DNA of 64,000 bases from a virus, in the IMG/VR virus record IMGVR_UViG_3300025141_016680, positions 34,045 through 98,044 of that record. One strand, 5' to 3'. The position numbers and the translations under genes were made by a program. Positions within the stretch are counted from its first letter, which is position 1; every line of letters starts with the position of its first letter. This document shows, one piece after another, positions 9,830 to 20,800 of the stretch. The notes beneath the pieces are model-generated. The model made no database searches, was not told the DNA's origin, and saw nothing but the letters and a program-made list of their open reading frames with translations.

Positions 9830-10407
9830 TATTTATCCTTAAAATTAAATTTTGGATTATTTCTATATTCAGAAAAAGACTGTGCTGCCGAATCCTTTTC
9901 TGATAATATTAAGCTGCTTTTATCAATGCCCCAGTCAATATTAAGCTCTGGATCGAGTGGGTTTATTCCGGATTCTCCATCTGAGTTATAAACTGCTGTG
10001 CACTTGTAATGTAGCACAGTGTTATCTTCAAGAGAAATAATTCCATGAGCATAGCCCGGTGGAACCCATAGTTCTTTTTTATTTTCTGCCGTTAGCATAA
10101 ATGATTCATAAACTCCATACGTTGGTGATCCTTTTCTTACATCGACAATGACATCCATGATTGCACCGCTTGCCACCTTGACAAATTTTCCCATTGGGCC
10201 GTCCCACTGATAGTGTAGGCCTCTTATTACATTCGCCCTTGATATAGAAAAATTATCTTGGACAAATATTTCATTAAATCCCGCTTCTTTAAACGTATTC
10301 TCATTATATGATTCGTAAAAACACCCTCTGTGATCATGAAAAACCCTTGGTGTAAATACAAAAACATCATTAAAATTTTTACTTTTTTCCTTTGCAACTT
10401 TCTTCAT
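9829..10407 (-). CDS. dTDP-4-dehydrorhamnose 3,5-epimerase family protein
   Basis: Cupin epimerase of the RmlC/RfbC family. VFTPRVFHDHRGCFYESYNENTF, FVQDNFSISRANVIRGLHYQ (conserved RGLHYQ with the catalytic His), VKVASGAIMDVIVDVRKGSPTYG, WVPPGYAHGI and LHYKCTAVY appear in the right order. 192 residues. It probably epimerises a 4-keto-6-deoxyhexose. No separate RmlA or RmlB was recognised in the window, so the substrate could be supplied by the host or by the neighbouring SDR. Confidence 0.9.
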   Translation of the reverse strand: MKKVAKEKSKNFNDVFVFTPRVFHDHRGCFYESYNENTFKEAGFNEIFVQDNFSISRANVIRGLHYQWDGPMGKFVKVASGAIMDVIVDVRKGSPTYGVYESFMLTAENKKELWVPPGYAHGIISLEDNTVLHYKCTAVYNSDGESGINPLDPELNIDWGIDKSSLILSEKDSAAQSFSEYRNNPKFNFKDK

Positions 10408-10877
10408 TTAGAAATCTCCATCTTCATCTCAATTCTCTTAATTTTTTCTTTGCCCCTGAACACTGGGTCGGTTTTTTTGTTTGTTCTTTTAAATCCAACT
10501 TTTTCGTAGAGAGAAATTGCTCTAACATTAAATTCTAAAACGTATAAGATAAACGTCTTAAACCCAAAAGATTCTAACATAAAGTTCATAAACTTAGGGT
10601 ATGCCAGCTTTGCTATTCCCATTCCCCGGTATGTTCTATGTATGTCACATCCTATAAACACACTGCTTTCATCTTCATTCCATGAAGATGTTCTAAAATA
10701 CCCTACATCATTGTTATTATGAGTCAAAATATAAAATTTTGGCTTGCTTTTCCTGAACCATTCGCGGCATTGATTAATTGTAAATCTAGTATTATCATCA
10801 AGAAAATCGGCACATTCATTTCGTATGGCAATAAAAAATTCAAGATCATCTGCACACATTTCTCTAAAGCGTATCAT
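10404..10877 (-). CDS. GNAT N-acetyltransferase
   Basis: 157 residues. RFREMCADDLEFFIAIRN at the start and GCDIHRTYRGMGIAKLAY with R-x-x-G-x-G/A give the acetyl-CoA pyrophosphate loop; LYVLEFNVRAISLYEKVGFKR is the N-x-x-A-I-x-L-Y-x-K-x-G-F signature near the end. In this operon the likely acceptor is the amino group put on by the DegT enzyme, as in Fuc3NAc/Qui3NAc pathways (inference). ATGA-type overlap with the epimerase downstream. Confidence 0.88.
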   Translation of the reverse strand: MIRFREMCADDLEFFIAIRNECADFLDDNTRFTINQCREWFRKSKPKFYILTHNNNDVGYFRTSSWNEDESSVFIGCDIHRTYRGMGIAKLAYPKFMNFMLESFGFKTFILYVLEFNVRAISLYEKVGFKRTNKKTDPVFRGKEKIKRIEMKMEISK

Positions 10878-11597
10878 CTACTGATCTTCTTTCTTGGCGA
10901 TAAATCCTCTAGCTCTTACAAGGTTTATTGTTGAAATCTGCCTCATCTCAGCCCAATCTCTATCATTAACTGACACAGAGTTTATGTTGTATCTATAACA
11001 TACAGTGTCTATATACTTTCTCTTATTTGAAACGCTTAATATCGGCAACATTAAGGCTTGATCATATCCACGCTTGAACCATTTTAACTCTTCGTCCTTA
11101 AAATTTTTATCAGATATTTTTTTTAACAGTGCACACCTGAACGTTCTTAAATGAGAACTGCACCATGGCCAAAAATACGGATCTACATTGTCTGGCATAT
11201 CATTTGATATATTGCTTCCGTTTATATCCCATTCATGAGCAGTCCAAACAACATCGCTACCATTACTATACTCATTATTAACAATTGACACAGCATCGTT
11301 ATTGCACAAAAAATCATCTCCATCAATTGTTGCGATAATGACATTATCAGCAACATCCTGAAACAGTCTAGATGTTTCAACAATATTTCTTAATGCAAAC
11401 TTTTTAACTGAATTTTTTCTACACGAAAACCTGCTGTCGTTTGTGCAAATTTCAATCATTTTTTTCCAGGTATCATCTTCTGACATGTCATCAACCATAA
11501 TACATGTCCATCGATCATCAGACTGAGACTGTAATGATGAAGCAAGCTTGTCAAGATTTCTTTCTGCATTAAAGCATGGAACTACAAATATTATCAC
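10878..11597 (-). CDS. GT-A glycosyltransferase, family 2
   Basis: MIIFVVPCFNAERNLDKLASSLQSQ and IMVDDMSEDDTW form the textbook GT2 N-terminus; IATIDGDDFLCNNDAV supplies the D-x-D. 239 residues, soluble, so probably a catalytic domain alone. It overlaps the long glycosyltransferase upstream by 4 nt and touches the acetyltransferase gene downstream. Confidence 0.88.
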   Translation of the reverse strand: MIIFVVPCFNAERNLDKLASSLQSQSDDRWTCIMVDDMSEDDTWKKMIEICTNDSRFSCRKNSVKKFALRNIVETSRLFQDVADNVIIATIDGDDFLCNNDAVSIVNNEYSNGSDVVWTAHEWDINGSNISNDMPDNVDPYFWPWCSSHLRTFRCALLKKISDKNFKDEELKWFKRGYDQALMLPILSVSNKRKYIDTVCYRYNINSVSVNDRDWAEMRQISTINLVRARGFIAKKEDQ

Positions 11598-13519
11598 TTT
11601 TTATCAATCCAGTTTCTTATAATCTCTGGATTACCCTGTGACAATTTCATGTGCGGGGTCTTTTTTGAAAAATCTACCTTTGTATGAAAAATCCATCCGC
11701 CCATCTCATTTGCAAGCTTTTCTGCGAAATTATCCAATTCCTCATCTGTTGTCTCAGACCAGGGCTTATTAAAAAACATATTATTTTCAGCAGTGTCAGC
11801 CTGGCTTATATTGTATAGACTTTGCCAGTGCTTCGACCAGTAATTTTTATATGTTCTTATTTTTCGCTTAATATCGAACCATGAGTAATGATGAACGCTA
11901 GGAAGATTATTTGTCATCTCCTGAAACCACATCTGATAATTGCTCAATGCTTCCTTGTCAGAAAATGCTTGATTTCTCAGTGCATCACTTTCTCCGGTGT
12001 AAAAGTTTGCAAATTCAACTCTTTCAAACGTGTCACTTCGAATATAATCACAACCATCAGTACCAGGTAGAGAGTACATTTCTCCACTCTCATCGAACTT
12101 TCTAAGCTCTTTTGGAATGCCATGTGTGATGTGCGGTTTATTTCGACTAAATCTCCACTTCCACGGTGTGACATCTATTCTTATCTTTTCATGCCCACCC
12201 CAGTATTCAATTACGGGTAGTGCAAGAAGGTCTATATTTTTTGGAAGAATTTTTGATAAATTCGCAATCTTGTCATAATCGTCCTGATGAATAATCTCAT
12301 CTGAATCCTGCTGCCAGCAAAATTCACCCGTGCAGAGAACTCTTGCAAATGCTTTTTGTAATCCATCAAATACTGCAAATCTTGGATGATTCCAGTCCCT
12401 TACATTCTGGTGCACAAGTAGCTTTTCGTGCTTCTCTGTCAGCTTCTGAAGCTGCTCCCAGGTCCCGTCCTTGGAACCACCATCAACAACAACTACCTGG
12501 TCACAGAAGGCAAGCATGGACTTTATGCTCTCCACAAAGGGATAATTCTGCTCAATACAATTCAATGTGGTAGTATATCCACTGATTGTTGGCTGATATT
12601 CGATTATCTTCTTTATTTCATTCCAAAATCTTTTTCCTGCTGACTTGAGATAACCCTCAACAGCGTTTAAGTCAGCTGTATTAAACCACTCCTCATTAAT
12701 GTGCTGTACATTTTCATTTGTAATGATGTCACAGCCTAATAGCTTTGCCTCTATGATAAGCCGTGGACATGTATCCTTTCCCTTCGGTAGAAAGACTAGC
12801 GCTTTTGCCTGTGAAAGCCTTTCAAGCATATCCTTGTATGGAAGGTCCCAGAGAACCTCGTAGTCAAAATTCTTTTTCTTGCAAAGTGCCTCACCATCCT
12901 GTGTTCCCTTTATCCAGGATGTTGAACCTACAACAAGATACTTCTCTCGATTGACATCCTGCGCTTTTATTCGCAAGTAATCAATCTCACTAAAGAAATC
13001 AGAGTTGAATACAGATGATAGAACGGTATTTTTAATCTGCTCAAGAAATGGAAATGCCTGATGATACTTTTGCATCTGCTGCTCTGACATCCACCAAAGA
13101 GACTTTGCTCCATAGTAAAATGCTGAAACCATCTTTCCATACATTTGATTCTGACAGTCGCACGGCATGTTCTCTGCCTGCTCATGCTTTTCTGTTGATC
13201 TATACTTACAATATTTGTAATCAAACTCAATAATTGAATAATTTAAGTTTGCAACAATTGTTGGAATGAGATTCCAGTCCATTGATGAATAGTTTCCAAA
13301 AATCCAGTGCTTTCTTATTCCCTGTGACAGAAGTTCTGCTGTCACCTTGCTTGAGTGTAATTTAAAAACTTTATATGTCGATGAATCAATTATTGCATCA
13401 GTTGTTAATTCTGCTCCTCCAAGATGATCAGACGAGAACATATCTCCAACAAAGACAATGTCACAGTCATCTGGTACACTTGGAGGAGGCTCTATATTAA
13501 ATGGACTACGATTGAACAT
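11594..13519 (-). CDS. Two-domain glycosyltransferase (GT4-like + GT2-like fusion)
   Basis: 641 residues. Roughly 1-300 is GT-B-like: IVFVGDMFSSDHLGGAELTT, VVGSTSWIKGTQDGEAL, LSQAKALVFLPKGKDTCPRLIIEAKLLGCD (E-A region). From about 310 a GT2 domain begins: TTTLNCIEQNYPF, VVVVDGGSKDGTW, WQQDSDEIIHQDD. Such fusions add two sugars in sequence to one growing chain. It is the first gene of the sugar run in transcription order and starts 59 bp downstream of the fibre gene stop, so fibre and glycosylation genes may share a transcript. Confidence 0.8.
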   Translation of the reverse strand: MFNRSPFNIEPPPSVPDDCDIVFVGDMFSSDHLGGAELTTDAIIDSSTYKVFKLHSSKVTAELLSQGIRKHWIFGNYSSMDWNLIPTIVANLNYSIIEFDYKYCKYRSTEKHEQAENMPCDCQNQMYGKMVSAFYYGAKSLWWMSEQQMQKYHQAFPFLEQIKNTVLSSVFNSDFFSEIDYLRIKAQDVNREKYLVVGSTSWIKGTQDGEALCKKKNFDYEVLWDLPYKDMLERLSQAKALVFLPKGKDTCPRLIIEAKLLGCDIITNENVQHINEEWFNTADLNAVEGYLKSAGKRFWNEIKKIIEYQPTISGYTTTLNCIEQNYPFVESIKSMLAFCDQVVVVDGGSKDGTWEQLQKLTEKHEKLLVHQNVRDWNHPRFAVFDGLQKAFARVLCTGEFCWQQDSDEIIHQDDYDKIANLSKILPKNIDLLALPVIEYWGGHEKIRIDVTPWKWRFSRNKPHITHGIPKELRKFDESGEMYSLPGTDGCDYIRSDTFERVEFANFYTGESDALRNQAFSDKEALSNYQMWFQEMTNNLPSVHHYSWFDIKRKIRTYKNYWSKHWQSLYNISQADTAENNMFFNKPWSETTDEELDNFAEKLANEMGGWIFHTKVDFSKKTPHMKLSQGNPEIIRNWIDKK

Positions 13520-13577
13520 TTATGGCGCTCCACAAAGAGATTTTACAGCTCAATTTAGAGAAGTTTATAAAATATTG

Positions 13578-14891
13578 CTACCCAGCATGGTAGGTGCATG
13601 CTATCAGCTTTGTAGTCTCTGACTCCTGTGACCAATCAACTGCTTCTAGTGCCTTTGCAACTGTGTAGTTGTGAAGGAGATCGTCAGATTGCTTCATACC
13701 ATGACCGGCAACATTTGATGAGCAAATATAGTCACCTGTTGATATATTTCCGCCCTCAGAGCAGACAAGTATGTTTCCATCACCAACTGCGTAGACTTGA
13801 TGTGATATTGATCCATCCATGTCCTCTAACTCTCCTGAGTAGACTCCGATCACAGCTCTATCATTTGCAGATGTTGTCATGCTCATATTATAGTGTATGT
13901 GTCTGTTAGTTTTTTCGATGCTATCAACCTTCAACAAAATTCCGTAATTACGAGCGTCTTCGTCCTCTACAGTTCCAAAGTGACCACCTGTAAATTGATT
14001 ATATGAAACTGTGGAGCCGGTGAAAGTGATATTTCCTATCTCTGTCCCATCGCCATCACGGAAACTCATTGCAGTGTTTGTTCCTGAGCTTCCTGTTGTC
14101 CCACAGTCTATGCGAATGCCCCTTCTGTTTGTATTATCTCCATGGTGCTTGACATAGAATCCATAGTTGTTTGTAAAGTCTGTCTGGACCTGAACTCTTC
14201 CAATACTTCCAAACGTGGTGACACCTGCTGCGCTGTCTAGAAATCCCATCTTGCCACCGCTCACACCTGCTTGCACATAGAAGGCATGGGTATTACTGGT
14301 GGCTTCGACACGAAAATTGTTGGAACCGTTGGCTTCTTCATTTATGACAACGCCGGTGGAGTCAACATTGAGGGCTTGCGCATTTGTACTTTCGATAATT
14401 GTTTCAAAGGCAGTATTACCCTTGTTGATGTAGATTGTGTTTGCGCTAGAGTCTATAAAAAATGCCTCATCCTCTCCATCTGTCTCAATTCTAAAGTCTA
14501 CATTGGCGTTGCTATCCTGATTAAAAATTGCACCGCCTGGGCCTATTGTCATTACAACATCATCATCGTTGTGGAATGACGCTGTGAAGTCATTCTCGCC
14601 TTTATTAATATAAAAGCTGTTTTGACTGGCATCGAGGAATAGTGCCTCATCCTCTTTATCAGACTCTACCCTGAAATCTACAATGTTGCTTCCTCCTTCG
14701 TTGACGACTACAGTTGCGGTGCCGTCGCCAGCATCGAGTGTTATGCATTCAAGAAGAGTGCCGTCATTAATTTGAGAGAGCTTCATATCGGCGTCTTCTA
14801 AGACGATACCTCCGGAAGGCTTAATCGCACCCGTCACATTCAATGAAGAGACGTTTCCAGAAACATAAAGATTGTTTGTAACTAAAGCCAT
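13578..14891 (-). CDS. Tail-fibre/adhesin-like structural protein
   Basis: 437 residues, no known enzyme motif. N-terminus LYVSGNVSSLNVTGAIKPSG resembles the repeat of the giant fibre protein directly upstream. The middle has three spaced blocks of the type VDFRVE(S/T)(D)xEDEA(L/F)F(L/I)D with VYINKG between, a beta-rich fibre pattern. The last ~110 residues (VIGVYSGELEDMDGS, GDYICSSNVAGHG, TVAKALEAVDW) resemble C-terminal fibre domains of the peptidase-G2/IMC autocleaving type, a weak resemblance by eye. It begins 3 bp after the giant gene's stop, so they are co-expressed. Confidence 0.75.
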   Translation of the reverse strand: MALVTNNLYVSGNVSSLNVTGAIKPSGGIVLEDADMKLSQINDGTLLECITLDAGDGTATVVVNEGGSNIVDFRVESDKEDEALFLDASQNSFYINKGENDFTASFHNDDDVVMTIGPGGAIFNQDSNANVDFRIETDGEDEAFFIDSSANTIYINKGNTAFETIIESTNAQALNVDSTGVVINEEANGSNNFRVEATSNTHAFYVQAGVSGGKMGFLDSAAGVTTFGSIGRVQVQTDFTNNYGFYVKHHGDNTNRRGIRIDCGTTGSSGTNTAMSFRDGDGTEIGNITFTGSTVSYNQFTGGHFGTVEDEDARNYGILLKVDSIEKTNRHIHYNMSMTTSANDRAVIGVYSGELEDMDGSISHQVYAVGDGNILVCSEGGNISTGDYICSSNVAGHGMKQSDDLLHNYTVAKALEAVDWSQESETTKLIACTYHAG

Positions 14892-14894
14892 GAT

Positions 14895-17800
14895 TTATTC
14901 CTCTATCTCCTCAAGCATCATCTTGAATCTCTTTCCTGTCTTATTGTTGACAACACATAGGTAATCCTCTTCCTCAACGATTGTCCAGTTGCCTCTCTCA
15001 TTCTTAAGATGAAGGTCTGCTGTGTAGACGTTTGCCCATCGAGTCGCATCTGATCCTATATTGTAAACATTGTGGGTGCCTGGTAAGACATCACCGTTGA
15101 AAATTGCAGCTGTTGAGAGTGTTCCCGCTGATGACCCGGTCGGGCCGACCCTAAGTGTTCCGCTTATAACTGCATCGCCTCCGAGAACAGTTGTTCCTCT
15201 TAGTCCTGCGCTACCTTGTGAACCAACAACGCCGGTGACATATAGAATTGTATCATCACCAGTTATTCTCGGAGCTCCGATGAGAACCTCACCTGAGGCG
15301 CTGGCTACCAGCGTATATACTGGAGGTAGTACTCCGTTAGCAACTTGATGTGCAGCTCTAAATGTACCACTTACAATGGCATCACCTCCGAGAACAGAAG
15401 TTCCTTTAACAGAGCTACCTTGTGAACCAACAACTCCTGTAACATAGAAGATCGAATCAGTGCCTGGGGCGAATGGTTCTCCTACGAATACATTTCCATC
15501 GTGAGTAATTCTCATTCTCTCAGTGAGATCAGCATCATCATCTGTGTTTGTTGCAAATGTGAGATTTGTATCGCGTTTTGTTGTTGTTGTTCCCGCAGAT
15601 GAGTCTCTTTCTGCACGAATTGCAGCACCTATCGCATCTATATCAATCTCTGAGGAGACATCGAATGCTATTCCTGCAAACTCATCTATTCCAACAACCC
15701 TATTCTTTAGAACCAGTGTGAAGTCATTGAGTGTGTTTTCTGGCATTGACGGATTACTTGCTGACATCTCAACCATCAGACGGCCGTAAGGTGCTCCTGT
15801 GCTCGCTATTCCGATGCCGACACGATCATCATACCCATTAACGTAAAGCATGTGTGTGCTGTTTTTAGACTCAACTCTAAAATCGACTTGTTGATCTCCA
15901 TCTTCATTGATGATAACTGATGGTCTTGTAATACCTGTCATTCTCAATACATCGCGAGAAGTACCGCCATCATTAATATTAAAGATAATGTCTTTGTTTT
16001 GTGTTGTATTGTAGATGTTCCAATCACCAGAATTTCCATGAGAAAATTGTAGAGGATAAGTTCCAGCATCTTTAAGATAGACGTCACCCCCATCTACATC
16101 TAATATGATATCCCCTGCAACATCAATAGTGAGATCGCCAGAACTTAGATCTATTTCTGTTCCGTCGATTGTAATGTTGTCGACCTTCACTCCGCCGTCG
16201 GCGGTAAGCACCCCATCGACATCAAGTGTACCGGTTATTAGCATCTCAGACACGGTGCCAGACAGATAGAGATTATTGCTTATGAGAACACTATCTGATG
16301 AAATATGTGTCTGTGTGCCCTTAATTGACCCTGTCAACGTGATGTCAGAGACATTTCCAGAGAGATAGGTTCCAGCTGGCCCGACTGATAGAATCGTGGT
16401 TCCATTAGCCTGGAGTGCGACGCTGGAAGCACCATCTAGTGTGAGTGAGCCTGTTGACTCTATCTCTGTTGCGACAGACGACTCGATGACCTTCGATGCG
16501 CTGTTCTTAATCGTTCCAGTTAGATTGAAATCTGAAACTGATCCAGAGAAGTGTGCATTGTCTGTGGTTGCCAGCTTGGCGACTGTGAGCAGATTAGAAG
16601 TTTTGTTGAATACGAGACCTGAATCTCCAGCAAATGCTCCACCATCATTAAATTGAACCTGGGTATCTGATCCCGCTGGAGTTCCACCGGTTGCTGAAAT
16701 TGTTAAAGCACCTGATGAACCCGTATTAATTGTGACATTTGTTCCAGCGATAAGATATTCAGATCCATTGGCCAAAGTTGTTAGCGATCCACTTAGTTTG
16801 TCAGCAAAGACTGAACCTGAGAGGTACATGCTATTATCGACCTTGATCGAATCAGCAGATATATGTGTCTGTGTGCCTTTAATAGATCCTGTCAGTGTGA
16901 TATCAGAGACATTTCCAGAAAGATAGGTTCCGGCTGGACCAACTGACAAGATCGTGGTTCCATTTGTCTGAAGGTTGACACCTGTTTTTCCGTCTAGTGT
17001 GAGAACACCAGCTGTTGTCTCTATCTCAGTTGCCACAGAGGACTCTATGACCTTAGAAGCACTATTTTTAATAGTTCCTGTCAGTGCGAAATCTGAGAGA
17101 GATGATGAGAGATAGAGGCCGTTTGTGATACCAACACCGATGCTCACATTTCTTTGATCATCGATAGCTATTACAGTTGTTCCATCTTCCTGAAGATTTA
17201 TACCTGTCTTACCATCTAGTGTTAGAATACCCGCATCAGTTTCTATCTCTGTTGCAACTGAAGATTCGATAATCTTGGTTGCACTGTTTTTAATAGTTCC
17301 TGATAGTGCAAAGTCTGATACAGATCCTGAAATGTGCATATTTCCGTCAAATAGAGACGGTGCAAGTATATGCATGTTTCTTCCATGTGCACCTGAGACA
17401 AGAAGTCCCTGCTGAATGTATGCACTACCTGAAATCGATAGTGAGCCAGTTGATGTTGCATCTATCTCTGCGACAATCTTCTCTGCATAAAATGTTCCAG
17501 AGACGATAACATCGCCACCAAAAACAGCTGATCCTGTATTTGATGTGTTTCTTGATCCCGCTGTACCGCTTACAAAGAAAAATACGTCAGATCCCACATC
17601 AGTCGTATCATATATTAACCCTAATCCTGGCCCTGCTATAGAAAGAGAGCCTGTGGAAGTTGCCTTATGACCTCTATCATTGAAGACAGTACTACTTCCG
17701 CCGCCAGCGATTCCGGTGAATGTGATAGTGTCACTGGTGGCATTTGTTGTGATTACCATGTTTTGTGCTGCAGCAAAGGTGATTGTATCACCTGACTGAT

Positions 17801-20800
17801 CTGCGACAACATCATCCTGTCCAGATACTGCTACTGTTCCAAATGCATTGCTTGCTGCACCAAGGTTGAGTGTAACTGATCCATCTGAACCTGTCGTTAT
17901 GGCAAGACCACCGTGTCCAACCAGATATGGATTTCCATTTGCCAAAGTTGTTAGTGATCCACTTAGCTTATCAGCAAAAACTGATCCTGATAGATGCAAT
18001 TCACTTTGAATAGCTCCGGACACGTAAATATCAGGTGGTGCAACACCTAGCGTATTTGAACCGCTCAAATCACCAATTGTAATTGATCCTGAATTTAGCT
18101 TAATGTATGAACTACCGCTGTGCTGGAGATCAACTCCTGCTGCCCCATCCAGTGTCAGGGTGCCTATAGCTGTTTCGATCTCTGTTGCGACTGAGGACTC
18201 TATAACCTTGGCAGCACTGTTCTTAATTGTACCAGTAAGTGAGAAATCAGAGACTGAAGATGAGAGATACATTCCTGCAGGTCCAACTGATATAATTGTT
18301 GTCCCATTGGCCTGTAAGTTGACACCGGTCTTTCCATCAAGTGTAAGTGCTCCAGCATCTGTCTCAATCTCTGTTGCGACTGAGGATTCAATTATCTTAG
18401 CGGCACTATTTTTAATTGTGCCTGTTAGGGAAAAGTCTGACACAGATCCTGAAAGATAGGTTCCAGCAGGTCCAACTGAAAGAACTGTTGTACCGTTGGC
18501 TTGCAAGCTGACACCGGTTTTGCCGTCTAATGTAAGTGCTCCAGCAGCTGTCTCAATCTCTGTTGCGACTGATGACTCAATGACTTTCGATGCTGAATTT
18601 TTAATTGTTCCTGTTAGAGCAAAGTCTGACACAGATCCTGAAAGATGTGCATTGTCTGTTGTGTGTAGTTTTGCTGCTGTTAATAAGTTAGAAGTCTTGT
18701 TAAATGTTAGACCAGAATCTCCACCAAAAGATCCTCCGTCATTAAACTGAACCTGTGTATCGTCGCCGCCAACTCCAAGCCCTGTGGCTGAAATTGTCAG
18801 AGCTCCGCTTGAGCCTGTGTTAATTGTGATATTTGCACCGGCGATCATGTACTCGGTGCCGTCGGCTAGTGTTGTTAGAGATCCGCTTATCTTATCTGCA
18901 AAGACCGCACCTGAAAGATGCAGCTCACTGAGAATGGCACCTGAGACGTATATGTTCGGTGGTGCAACTCCAAGTGTCTTTGAGCCACTGAGATCGCCCA
19001 GGACAATTGACCCTGAGTTGAGTTTGATGTATGCACTTCCGCTATGTCGTAATTCAACGCCTCCGGCGCCATCTACATTAAATGATCCGCCTAGTGTCTT
19101 AATTGTGGTTCCAGCAGAAGCCTCTAGTGCAACAGCTGTATCACTCTTTATTGTTCCTGTGACAAGGAAGTCAGAGACTGATCCAGAAAGATAGACGCCC
19201 TTGGGACCAACCGAGAGTATCTGTGTTCCGTTAGCCTGGAGTGAGACGCCTGCCTTACCATCTAATGTCAGGGCACCAGCATCTGTCTCAATTTCTGTTG
19301 CGACTGAGGACTCTATGATCTTAGAAGCACTGCTCTTTATTGTGCCAGAAAGTGTAAAGTCAGAAACTGAGCCTGAGAGATAAATTCCCTGTCCGGCGGC
19401 TCCAACTGTTACGTTTCTCTGATTATCAATAGCTATTACAGTTGTCCCATCTTCTTGAAGATTTACCCCAGTTTTTCCATCTAGAGTTAATGCACCGGCA
19501 TCTGTCTCAATTTCAGTTGCGACTGATGATTCTATGACCTTGGCAGCACTATTCTTAATGGTTCCTGTGAGTGCAAAGTCTGACACAGATGATGAGAGAT
19601 AAGTTCCAGCAACCCCAATAGAAAGAACTGTGGTACCGTTAGCCTGGAGATTTACTCCAGTTTTTCCATCTAGGGTTAGAGCACCTGCATCTGTTTCGAT
19701 CTCAGTTGCGACTGAGGATTCTATGACCTTTGATGCTGAGTTCTTAATGGTTCCTGTGAGTGCAAAGTCTGACACAGATGATGAGAGGTAGGTTCCGGCG
19801 GGTCCAACTGATAATATTGTTGTTCCATTTGCCTGGAGAGCGACGCTAGATGCTCCATCTAGTATGAGTGATCCTGTCGACTCTATTTCTGTTGAAACAG
19901 ATGATTCGATAACTTTAGCTGCGCTATTCTTAATTGTTCCTGTGAGTGCAAAGTCTGAAACTGATCCAGAGAGGTGAATCTGTTTACCTGCTGAACCAAT
20001 TAGTACATTTCTACCTGTGTCAATGACTATTACATTGGTTCCATCTTCTTGGAGATTTATCCCAGTCTTACCATCCAGTGTCAGCGCTCCAGAATCGGTC
20101 TCAATTTCTGTCGCAACAGAAGACTCTATGATCTTAGATGCACTATTTCGTATTGTTCCTGTTATTTCTAATCCAGAAACGGATCCTGAGATGTATACAC
20201 CCTCTGGTCCAACAGAGAGCATTGTTGTGCCATTTGTCTGTAGGTTGACACCGGTCTTTCCGTCTAGTGTCAGTGACCCAGCATCTGTTTCGATCTCTGT
20301 TGCAACAGATGATTCGATGATCTTAGATGTGCTGTTTCTAATTGTTCCAGTTAGCAAGAATCCTGATACTGATCCCGAAAGATAAACACCTGCAGGCCCA
20401 ACTGCGAGCATCTGTGTTCCGTTGGCCTGGAGTGCAACGCTGGAAGCACCGTCTAATGTAAGCGATCCTGTCGACTCTATTTCTGTTGCAACAGAAGACT
20501 CTATAACCTTTGATGCTGAATTCTTGATTGTTCCTGTGAGTGCGAAATCTGATATAGATGACGAGAGATAGGTTCCTGCTGGGCCAACAGAAAGAACTGT
20601 TGTTCCATTGGCTTGGAGATTTACCCCAGTTTTTCCATCTAGAGTTAATGCACCGGCATCTGTCTCAATTTCAGTTGCGACTGATGATTCTATGACCTTG
20701 GCAGCACTATTTTTTATTGTGCCTGTGAGCGCAAAGTCAGAGACAGATCCTGAAAGTTGAATCTGCTTGCCTGCTGTGCCAATTATTACATTTTGCCCGT

